From assembly GCA_910586175.1 (NCBI GenBank), contig CAJUIJ010000010.1:3781-28196 (forward strand): a DNA stretch of 24,416 nucleotides, in the 5' to 3' direction. The translations under genes and the position numbers were made by a program. Shown piece after piece: positions 6,482-17,400 of this stretch. A model generated the notes under the pieces. That model was not told the DNA's origin and did no database searches. It saw nothing but the letters and a program-made list of their open reading frames with translations. This DNA is from an uncultured Muribaculaceae bacterium. Lineage in GTDB: Bacteria; Bacteroidota; Bacteroidia; Bacteroidales; Muribaculaceae. Each line of letters starts with the position of its first letter. Within the stretch, counting starts at the first letter, position 1.

Positions 6482-8371
6482 CTACTGGCTTGAAACCTCG
6501 GCAGCAAGCTGAGGCGACACGCCGTCAGGCATCTCCCCTGCGGCAATCTGCTCCTTCTGACTCTGCAAGCTCTGGAGCAACTCGTCGGCAAACGGGAAGT
6601 TGCCGGCCTGAAGCAACTGCTCCAACGATATGGCCTGACGCTGCCATAACTGCATAAGGAAGTCGTTGGCCATCGCCCGGTAAGCCGGTGTAGCAGTCGA
6701 AGGCACGATGCTAAGGTCAAACTCCACATCCCGTATCTTCTGCGGGTCATACTCCACTTCGCTCCCGGCTCGCCCGGCTATATTGAATACCCTCGGCGTG
6801 TCGTAGAATTGCTGCATGTTCTTAACGTCCATATAAGCACAGTCGCGCATGAACTCGTTGAAGGAGTCAAGCAGGTCCAACAGCGATGTCGTGGCGTTCT
6901 GTGTCTGCTGGCTGTACAATGCAGCCGATGTACCTGAATACCCCGGCTTCCCCTGCAATGCCCCGTTGACCCCCGATATGTCCTCAAAAAATTTCAGCTG
7001 CAAGTTCAGCAGTTCCTGTATCCCTATGTTAGTTGAGTTGCTACTCACCTGATGCGGCACATGTCCGCTCTTGCTCGGAGTGTATACTATCACCCCGTCA
7101 AGCCGTGTCCATTCGTCAGCGAAATCCTCCGGCGTCATACCCACCGGTATGCTGTCGCTCGGCACGAGCAACGCCCCTTTCGCGCTCGTGCGCATTATCC
7201 AGTCGTACATCGTGACCAACCGGTTGGTATACCGCTGCTGGTCTATGAAGTCCGCCACGAACGAATGTATCTCTCCATCAATCAACGGATATGCCTTGAA
7301 CACATACGGATGCCCTTTATGCGCATACGGAGTCTCTCCCTCTGCGAGTATATCACCAAGCGGTGTCAGATAGTAGTAGTACCAATAGCTGTCTATCATC
7401 CATTCCGCCTTTATGAGCGGCACATCCTGCGCCGGCATTCCGGCCTCCGCCGCCTGCCGTAGCCGTTCCGCATTCTCATCGACCACCATGCGCCTGTAGT
7501 CTGCGGTCTCAATCTTGAACACCTCGCCGCTGCTGTAATCATGGCAGAAGTAGCGTGGCTTCGTCTCCTTGCGCCACACCTCTATCACCCTGCATCGAGT
7601 CAGGTCCCTCGGCACAAGGAAGTCCTCCTCCACATCATCTGAGTAACCGAAGTCCTGCCATGCCTGGCTCAGCATCGCACGGCTCCGTGCGGCCCTGTAT
7701 ATCTCCGCCAACCGCGTATAGTCGCCGGCACTATGTGCGAACTGCGAGCATACATCCTCGAAGCTCACATCGTGTATCTCACCTACACACTGGCAATCCC
7801 AACCGCGCACATCCCGCATATTTGTGTCGATGAAGAAGTTGTTGGGCTGAACATTCTCTGTCCAGCAATCCTCACGGTCACCGACACGGCCATACCATTT
7901 ACGATGCACGACCATCCCCGATATCAGGTATTCTTCCATGCTGCGTGCATAAAGCTCCGTCATTCGGTTCAGCTGCATGTTGTATTGTAGCACCGTGCTC
8001 ATGGTCTCGGCCTGCCTCTGCTCCTCGCGATCCCTCGCATAGCATGTCGGCTCCGTGGCCTGTGACCTGAAGACTCCTATGACATTGCGCACCAACCTGC
8101 GGATAAGATTATTCTTAAGCGGCACATTTCCCTGACGCCTGATATATTCCTCCTCACGGACGCGCTCCCCTTCCACGCAGATTACATCACTCCACTGGTC
8201 TCCATATGTGTAACGCCTGTTGCGCTCGCGCTCCTTGCGAAACCGGTACATGTTACGGTAATATGTCTGCGCCTCCATAAGCACATCCTGGGCACGGCGC
8301 ACATCCGTGCCGCTCTTCCGGCTACGGACCACACTGTCCATCTCATCTGCCCCTCTTCTACGATTCACCAT
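6482..8371 (-). CDS. Portal protein
   Basis: This 629-residue protein has the pattern of phage portal proteins, the ring of twelve subunits at the head vertex through which DNA enters and leaves. The N-terminal part has an RRYTYGDQW motif and a basic NNLIRRLVRNVIG helix, both typical of large portals in podovirus-like heads. The wing region holds QPNNFFIDTNMRDVRGWDC, a near-universal 'P..FF.D....D' type motif. The middle has MTPEDFADEWTRLDGVIVY, and the region GVNGALQGKPGYSGTSAAL followed by QQTQNATTSLLDLLDSF matches the conserved 'ING...G......SG.A' stem segment. The C terminus is Gln-rich (AEELLQSLQSQKEQ-like). It follows the giant polyvalent gene by 34 A/T-rich bases in the same direction and so is probably co-transcribed with it. 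It is separated from the scaffold and capsid genes by the oppositely directed terminase. Confidence 0.9.
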   Translation of the reverse strand: MVNRRRGADEMDSVVRSRKSGTDVRRAQDVLMEAQTYYRNMYRFRKERERNRRYTYGDQWSDVICVEGERVREEEYIRRQGNVPLKNNLIRRLVRNVIGVFRSQATEPTCYARDREEQRQAETMSTVLQYNMQLNRMTELYARSMEEYLISGMVVHRKWYGRVGDREDCWTENVQPNNFFIDTNMRDVRGWDCQCVGEIHDVSFEDVCSQFAHSAGDYTRLAEIYRAARSRAMLSQAWQDFGYSDDVEEDFLVPRDLTRCRVIEVWRKETKPRYFCHDYSSGEVFKIETADYRRMVVDENAERLRQAAEAGMPAQDVPLIKAEWMIDSYWYYYYLTPLGDILAEGETPYAHKGHPYVFKAYPLIDGEIHSFVADFIDQQRYTNRLVTMYDWIMRTSAKGALLVPSDSIPVGMTPEDFADEWTRLDGVIVYTPSKSGHVPHQVSSNSTNIGIQELLNLQLKFFEDISGVNGALQGKPGYSGTSAALYSQQTQNATTSLLDLLDSFNEFMRDCAYMDVKNMQQFYDTPRVFNIAGRAGSEVEYDPQKIRDVEFDLSIVPSTATPAYRAMANDFLMQLWQRQAISLEQLLQAGNFPFADELLQSLQSQKEQIAAGEMPDGVSPQLAAEVSSQ

Positions 8372-8405
8372 CTTTATATCTATTTTTTTGTGTCGGTCTT
8401 TAATC

Positions 8406-11400
8406 TTACCACTCCCAGCCGGCCTCGGCCATGGCCGAACGCTTAAGCATATTCTCCCATGCGCTCTCGACTTGACGCTCTCCTTTAATCTTCAGACTCT
8501 CCATCATTGCCTCCTCCACAGGCATGTCCGGCAACCGTGATATCCTCTCCTTGATGTCGTCAATCCGTTTGCGAAGCTCCTGTGCCTCTCCGGAGTCTCG
8601 TGTCTTGAGATAAGCCTTGGTGGTCTTCGTCAACTCCCTGTCGAGCTGTCCATATAGCTCAAGCCTGTGCCAGTCATCTCCGGCCTCGCGCTGAATGCCC
8701 GCCATAGCCCTGCCATACGACATATAGTCATTATCCTCATCAAGTATCTTTCGAGCCTCTGTCTGACTGCGCCTTATCGAAGTGTAACGCTCATCAGCCT
8801 CCTCAAACCGTGTCTCCAGATCTTCGGGCGTGAAGCTCTCCATGCGCTCCTTGATACGCTTGTCGGCAATTTTCTCATATCGCGCCAAAGCTTCCTCGTC
8901 ATCCCATTTGAAGGTGATGAACCGCTCGCGAGCTATCTGACGCGCAGCATATAGCTCCGCTATCTCTTTCGGACTCATCTTCGAAGCTTCCTCTCCGGTG
9001 AGTCCCACCTCGTCGATATACATGTTCTTAAGCTGGCTCGGTGCCACGTTCATGAACCGTCCGATGGTTATCGCCACCCCGTTAGCCAAGCCCAAGTCTC
9101 CATGACAGCCGTCCCATATGCCCATCACCATCTCCTCGATGGTACGCGGGTTGATACCCAAGCCGGTCATCGCAGCCAAGTTCACCAAGTGGTTGATGCC
9201 CTCAGGCACTTTCATCCCATCTTCCGAAGTCAGCTCCGCTATGATGTCCGACAGCTCCTCCTCAAAGGGTAAGCTCTTGCCCGTCTTGCCGCGCAAGCTC
9301 TCTCCCTTTATCAACGATGCCGCAACATTCGATATCATATCACCACCGGTCAATCCCTCCACCGGTGCAGTGAGAAGCCTTATCGCAGCATCATACCACA
9401 TCTCGTCCTTCTTCTTGCCATCCTCGCCAAACAGCAGATACCAAGCCGAGCCGCCAAGGTTCCACACATACGACAACCCTAAGCCGAACACCGACAAGTT
9501 CACCATGTCCGTCACAAGCTGACGCACCATGCGCTTCTTTGCCGCTTCACCGGCCTTGGCTATCGCTTCCTGCGGTGCATCTTCCAAGCCTTGATAGCCG
9601 AGGTCGCGGAGTATCTTCTTGCGCTCAAACTCAAGGTCACGCTCCCATTCACCTTTGCGGCCATACTTGCCGAGGTTGCGTGCGGCTCGCGCTGTCTTGC
9701 GTGTATATGAGAATGGCGAGTTCCTGAAGATCGTGAACAGATTACTCAGGTAGTTGCCGCCACGCTGCATCGGCGACAGGTATGCCCCTTCGTCCGACTG
9801 CTGGGTCTCGTTGTATGTCTCTGCCTTCTCGATGGCCCGGCGGTGTGCCTCCTCTTTGCTGTATCCCTCTTTCTTATACCTGCGAAGCGCCGTGTCATAC
9901 ATTGCCTTGGCTCCGACAGCTACTGTCCACACGTCCACCGCCGCGTTCGGCAGCATGCCGTATTGCGATATGAATTTCGGTATCTTCTTCTCCCAAAGCT
10001 TCCAGTCAGTGCCGAGCTTCGACAATCGCGGGTCGCCGGCAACGCGGCTCTTCCATCGCTCCCGTATCATCGGCACGTTCTCCATCGCCCATGATAAGCT
10101 TTTCCATGAAGTCGCTGTAGACTTTGCCAAGTCAAATGGATTGCATTCACCAATATAAGCCGGCCACGAGGTCAGCTGCTTCATCGCCGTATAAAGTCGC
10201 CCGGCCACGGCAGAGCCGGTCGCACCCTTGGCGATGTTCATCAGCCCACGGTTGACCGCATCGACTTCCGGACGGTATGTACCGGCGGCAAGCCGGCAGC
10301 AGTCCTTGAACTCTTTCCAAAGTGAGTCGCCGGCACCATACATCGTCGTCATGTTCTTTACCTTTGCCCTGAAGTTGGTATCGCTCAGCAACGTGTTCAC
10401 ATCGCGTCCCCATTCGGCAAATGCGTTCCAATGCTCCATCTCCTCTATGTGGTCCAGTATGATGTGCGTCGCATCGCTGTTGAGTATATCCAGTGGCCTG
10501 GCGTTCACAGTGCGCCTGTTGATTGCCCCGGTTTTAGTAGCTCCGGCTCCGTTGCTTATTTTTATCGAGTCGCTGTCATCAACACCACCTTTCTCCTGTA
10601 GTGAGTCGCCCAATATCCGCAAAGGGAAGTAGTTCTCTATATCATCCATCGAAGTGCCGAACATCCGCTTGTGCGTCTCGTTGTATTCCTCGCGTGTCTT
10701 CGGCAGGAATTCTTCCTGTAGCCAATCCGCAGCCTTCTTCAGATTGGGGTCAAGCACCTCCGATATCCGCTCCACATCCGATTCACCGATACCCATCTTG
10801 CGAAGCTTCATCTTGCCGTCAACCATCTTATTAGCCATGTAGATATACATAAGGTTGCCTTGCGTCAGCTCCTCGGTGCGTTTCTCCTTGCCGTCAAGAA
10901 AGTCCACCTCACACCCTTTATTGCGTGCGAGCTTTATAAGGTTCGACCAGCGAGCACGCTTGTCGCCCGTCAGACTCTTCACAAACACGTCAAGCTCTTC
11001 CATCTTCGCCATGTGTCCGGATATCTCCTTGTCTCGGCTCGCTTTCCAGCCTCCCATGAAGTGATTCCAAAGGTAGCCCTCGCCATCCACACTCCTCTTG
11101 CCGAACGTGCGCAGCATCATATCGAAGCTCGACAACGGCGCGAATATGAATCGTGAGAATGTGTTGTTGACCATCCACTGTTTCAGTTTCTGCGCTTTCT
11201 TGTTATGTATACGCTCGCTGCGCCCCTCCATATCGGAGTTAGCCATGTGACGTATACGGCCCACGCGCTCGCGCTCAGCCTCACGGAAGGCCAAGGCACG
11301 CTCCCTGCCACGCTCCGTCATCTCGCCGATACGCGCAGCTTCCTCTGCATACGCCTCTATACGGGCTATCTTATTCTCCCAGATGGCTTCCTTGGCGTTC

Positions 11401-14400
11401 TTCTTGAATTCCCTGCGCTTCTCCAGTGTCATATCCCCTCTGGTATATGACTCATCGGCCTCGCGCATCTCCCTGCGCATCCGAGCCTCCTCTTTCTCAA
11501 GTCGGACTATCTTGTCTGCATGAAAAAATGCATGCATCAAGCCCTCAAGCTCCTTCTCAAGATTCTCCTCGGCCACGCTCTTCTTCTCGACATTTCCCTT
11601 CTCAGACGTCTCTTCTTCTGAAGCTGCTCCCTTTCTTTGCGACTTTGCGGCCTCCTCCCTTTCCTTGCGTTCCTCCTTAAGCTTGGCAAGCTCGTGTGAC
11701 ACAGCCGCAATCTCTGCATCGATCTTCTCAATGTCGCTCGTGCGCCAGAGCTTGTAGGTGTGCAGCATGTCAGCAGTGTCGGCATCTACCGCACCCTGCT
11801 TCACTATGCCATCTTTATCCACTTTCTGAGCCTTAATCTTCAATACTTTATGCAGAAGATTTTCCCCCTCGCGAAGCTGGCTATCCACCATTATCTCCAT
11901 CACCCTGTGCACCTGTGCCGATATGTCGTCCTTTCCGGTCGCATTCCTTACCGCCGTCAAGAGGTCTCTCACCTCACGGCCTCGCAAGCCATCCATGTAG
12001 CCGTTCTTTATCAGCACCTGCGCAAGGTCGGTAACCTGCTTCACCGTCACCCGGTCAAAACGCTTTTGTGCCGCCATGGCCGAACGGAGTGTGCCCAAGT
12101 TCTTGCGTATGCTCTCCACAGCAGCCTTACGATACGAAACATTCCCCTCGTTGAGTATCGACAACAATATCTCGGCATTGGTGATACGCTCACGAAGTCC
12201 CAACTTACGCTCATCAAATCCAGCGAGAGCATTCTCGCTTACACCACCCTCAACATCATCGCCATCGCGAAAACGAATTTTTCCCTCCGAATCTTTGGGA
12301 TTCTCAAAGTTTTCTATTATCTTTGCAGCATCCCTAAGCTCTTCATTGGCAGAGTGGCGATTATGAGTTTCGCATGTTCTTAGCCACTGAAGAGCTTTCT
12401 CTTTGTCATAAACTTTGCCAAGACCTCGGTTTATCCAATATATTATACCTTTTTCTTCCTTGGGATAAAGCGTCACTACATCTTCTATCTCTATTTCTCC
12501 ACCTCGCGTTGCCTTACGTCTGGCCTCCAATGAAACGATGAAGTTCTTGCCATCCTTTTCAAGGTCAACAAGTATATTGAAATCCCCATGGCCGGTGCTT
12601 TCAAACACCGCAATAGGATTATTGATAGCCTCAGGAAGGTTCTTTACATCCTCGGGCAAAAACGGATGATTGTGCTTATAGTTCGGATTCATTTTCTTTT
12701 GAAGCACATTCCATTGCAAGTATATTCCTTCCCCATCTATGCCGGCATTCCTGAGTGTCTCTCCGGGTCTTCCCAACTTCAACTCACCATTAGCCATTTC
12801 CCCTTTAGCCAATTTATCAAGATGTTGGTTGAACCTGTCATTGACCTCACGAAGCTGTCGCTCTTCCTTGGTCTCCGAGTAACGCAGCCCGTCACCGAGG
12901 CCGAGTTCCTCACGCTTCGCTATGTCACGTGCCTTGTCTACATAGTCTCCCTCGCGCAGATTCTCATGACTCCGCCACAAGATGTAACGCAGCTCGTTGT
13001 CGCCCAAGCGTACCCACTTAGGCAAACCCATAGTACCGAGGAAACGGTTGATTGCATTAAGCACCGACTGCTTAAGCTTACCCCACACGCCCCGTTCCTC
13101 GGCAGTGAAGTCCTCGAAACCTTTCTCGGCCAACCGACCGAAAAGCTCATCGACTGCAACACGACGAGCCTCATCTATCGTCATCGCCCCTTCCGTACCA
13201 AGCGAGTCCATGAACAGACGGGTGGCCATACCGCCAACCTCCTTGCGAAGCCCCTTGCGGAGATGTCCGTAAACCTCATCGCAGAACTCCGAGAACCGCT
13301 CCTTACCCACAAGCTCTCGAAGCCCCTTGTGCGCAACTACCTCATGAAACACGGTCTCCGATACATCATCAGCATCACGGTGATTATGCGCAAGCACAAT
13401 AACCCTGCCGGTGCGCGGGTCATAAGCACCCTTGCGACGTTCCAATGCACGGCGTTCAGAACGACTCAGCCCTTTATAGAACTCCGACTCCCGAAGCTCC
13501 TCCAAGCTCGACACCACCTCAACGCCGACACCGAACCGGTCCGAAAGCTCCTCAGCACGCGCCCGACGCCCCTCCAACGATTCCGATGGACTACCCTCAG
13601 CATTTACATCCCTATGCATATCCTCAGAAGCCGCATCGCGGTTTTGGGGGCGTGTGAGCGCAGAGCGCGAAGCCACCTCAGCATCAGCCTTGCGACTCTC
13701 TTCCAAAATTTTCTTGCCAGAATCGTACGTCTTGCCTAAATCATTTATCAAATCGGCAACCCGAACTTTCGCACGGACATCTTTTTTATCACCTTCGACT
13801 AAACTTTTTTCTAAATTTTGCTTTGAAATCTCAGATTCTTTTTCTAAATTTGCAGTGCGGCCAGGACTCTCTTTTGGGAGCCGACCGCTACCGGTCGAAG
13901 TGTCTGATGGTTTTCCTTCAGACACTTCGATATTTATAGCCTCTTCAGAAGAACCACTTTCATCATCAAAATTTAAGCTCTGCCTATTGGAAGTATCAGA
14001 TTCTTTTGTTACCTTTGCACTTGCCAAGCTCGGGGTTTCTGACTTTGGCACGCCAGCAGAGGTGCGACTTTCTTTAGAGGGTTGTGCCTCTATTCTTACA
14101 TCTGATACTTCATAAGTATAATAGTTGGCTTGACTTCTTGTATTCCGATATTCTTTAATGACAGTCCGTACAGAATAGAGCCTACCATCTATCTTAACAG
14201 CTCCGACAAATCTATGTATCAACAACTCCGGATTGATATCATTCGTAATCTTTCGTTGCCCATTGTTATCCTTTATATAATCCGGATGTTCCTCGACCTC
14301 TATGCTCGCACCAATTACCTTGTCAATCGAATTCAAAACTGCAATATGCACTCCCATATTAGCACTGTTTTGAATTGAACTCCGGCTCATGGTTTTATCT

Positions 14401-17400
14401 AAAGAACTCCCACTGATTGTATATTCAAAGCGAATGCCATTATTGTTATAGGTAAAGACTTTTCCATCAAAGCGTTGTTTTGCGTCTTTAACAGCTTGAT
14501 TCTTCGCTTCTACTGCTGTACCTCTATACCCATGCCTCGGAACTTCAATCACCTCAACCTCAGCTTCATTGAGTCCGCGCATAACGGTACCGCGATTCTC
14601 GACAGCCTTCTTCTGACGCTCAGCAAATGTCTCGCGCGGGTCTCCAAGTCGATAAAGTACAACGCTGCCATCCCCCTCGCTCTTTTCCTCCATGGTGTCG
14701 ACAAGCCGCTGCATCGGCTCATTAAAGCGTTCGCGCAGCTCAGCCTCAGTTGGGTAGGGGTAGTCGGCCAACGACTCCCTCTCTTTTTGCCACTGCTCAA
14801 AGCTCATAACCTCAAGCTCCGGCTTTTTCTCGCCATCCTTGAGTTTCTCATTGGCACGAGCTATATCTGCGTTGACCATCTTCATGCGCTGCTTGTACAG
14901 ACCATATGTCATCTGCTGCCATCGCTCGGCATCCGAAGACTCAAGTCCATTGCTCAGGAAGGAGTTGCGCCTGCCCATATCCTTGAGTTTCATATGCACC
15001 CACTCGGCAAACAAACGCGCGGTCTCCTCCACAGGAGACCCCCAATAAGAACCCATGTCCCGGCTACGTGCATCGTAGTCGCTTCCACTTATAGCTTCCA
15101 CCAATCCACGAAACGCACGCCCCATCTCGGCCCGGATCTCTGCCGATGCACCATCGGTCATCATGCCGGTCTTTATACCGCCGCGGCGCGAGTAATAATT
15201 GTCGAGGGCATGCCACCATTCGTGCGCCAAAGACCCGGCACCGCGTGTCTTGGTCAGGTTGATGACAACATTGTCGCGCTCATAGTGCGCGTTGGCGTTG
15301 CCGCTTCCACGTGCCCCGAACGCAAGTCCGAGCTCACCGCCCAAGCCTATCGCCTTGGGCGACACACCAAGCACGTCGGCCAAGTCCATCAGAGCATCAT
15401 AAGCCTCGTTGACAGCCTGCTGACGATCCCGCTGGTTGGTCCAGTTGCCAAACTGCACACCCCGAAAGCCGAACGTCTCACCAACCTCGCGCTCGCTCAC
15501 ATCCTTGCCTGAACGCCAGTCGCGTCCCTCTCGCACATTGCCGGGCGTGAAGTAACGGAAGTTGCGGCGTGCTTCCTTGCGTGCTGCATCCCAAGCGTCA
15601 ATCTCCGCGCGGTTGCGCTCTATCCATTCCGCAGCCTCCTTGCGCGTGGCAAATCCTCTCGCGAATGTCAGCATGTTGCCGTAGGCTGTCTTCTTCTTCA
15701 AAGGCAACCATACATCATAAGTGCCGCTCTCGCGGTCGTATCCAATCTCGAGATTCAAGTGTCGCTCCACTTTCTCCTTGGGAGCATAGGCCGACGACAC
15801 AGCAGCATTAGCCTTTTCCTGAATATCACCGATGTTCGCGTCAAGCCATGCCGAAGCCTCTGACTTGTCGGCAAATTCCGGACACCCCTCTATCTCGTAC
15901 CTCTCCCCGCTCAATGGGTCGCGTACTCGGAGTTTCCACCCTGTCGGTTCATTCACTTTCTCGTGGCGCATATTGCAAGCTACACCTTTCTTCTCCAGGT
16001 TGGCCTTCAGCTTTGTTGCCTCTGCCTCGCTCAGTCCATCCTTGAACGCGAAGTCGCCTCTTCTGCCTGTAAGATACATCACGCTCCATGTGTCGAGCTC
16101 CTTCTCCTTGTAGCTCGTAACATAAGGCACGAAGTCTTCCGGCATATACTCCACATCCATGTCTCCTCGCGACACCTTGGCAAGCTTGACCGAGTAAGCC
16201 AACGCCTCTTCGTAACTGCCGAACGAACGCTTGTATTTGCCATCAAGACTGACCTCGAAGCGGCTACCGAATGAATCGACACCTATGCTTGGCAACTTCG
16301 CCTTGCCGAACGGTGTTGCCGGCACGTCCATGCCATCCATGATGTCTATCACGGTCTCAAGTTCATTTGGCTCATAATGTCCTCCATCCTTACGGTCCGG
16401 ATTCCATTCGAGAACTTGTGCACGGCGGTCGCGCATCGCCTCCATATCGCGCATATCCATCGACTCCAACGCAGCTGCACGATCCTCTGCCGTCCCTGCC
16501 TCTGCATATCGGCGAAGTCCATCCATCAGCTTGGCTGTTCTCTCTGCCCACGCCTTTATCTCTTCCTCACGGCGACGGCTCGCATATCTGTTACGGCTCA
16601 GACCCGACGGCTTCTTGTCACGGAGTATCAACCGAGTCATAGCCTCAAGCACGCGGGCATCCTCTGCCGTTATCTCACCCTTGGCAGCAAGCTTCACCCA
16701 ATCCTTCGGCTTGAACACCTTGCTCACCGGATTGGCCACCAAGTCAGCCGCAGTAACTCCCGACAGCTGCTTCGACAAGTCACGCAAGGCATTCTTGCGA
16801 GCACCATATATCTCCTCACCCCAATCATCAATTCCACCGGAACCACCGGCCTTACTGCCAGAACCACCGACACCCTCCTTGCCGACACCATCCTTGCCGA
16901 CACCATCCGTTTTATTGACCTCCGATGAGGGCATGATATTTCCCCCTCCGGTTGCATCGCGGTTTTGGGGTTGTGTGAGCGCAGAGCGCGAAGCCTCCTC
17001 CGAAGCACTGCCGCCACCCTCGGCAAGCACAAAGTCGATACGCTTGCGAGTAGCGATGGCTGTCTCGATAGCGCCCATCAGTTCACGCACCTCCTCATTA
17101 TGAGGCTCCTCGCCATGACGAAACGCAAGCTCCTCCCACATGCTCTGAAGCTCCCCAATCTCACCCCTGACTTCATCCGGATCCTCAGGCACACGCTCTG
17201 CCAAGTCAAGCTCCATACGCTCAACATCCGCACGTATCTCCGCATCACGCTCCGAGTCAAGCGCAGCCTCATACTCAGCACTGACACGAGCGGCATAATC
17301 CAATGGCCCCTCATTATCTCCACGCGCAAGCTCCGATATCCGGGCACGAGCCATACCGTCTCCCTTACCATTACCGTCAGAAGCACCGGCCAAAGCCTTA

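Noticed and set aside
10359..10366. TACCTTTG on the plus strand opposite the giant gene
   Set aside because: A -7 box alone; no TTTG or TTG at 19-21 bases upstream, in GC-rich DNA.
14105..14119. Short palindrome ATACTT-CAT-AAGTAT
   Set aside because: Six-base arms in A/T-rich DNA are expected by chance.
16724..17032. A 102-codon +1-frame ORF over the 15-base repeat linker
   Set aside because: The product is Arg/Val/Met repeats that copy the repeat DNA (VSARMVSARRVS); no sign of a real protein.
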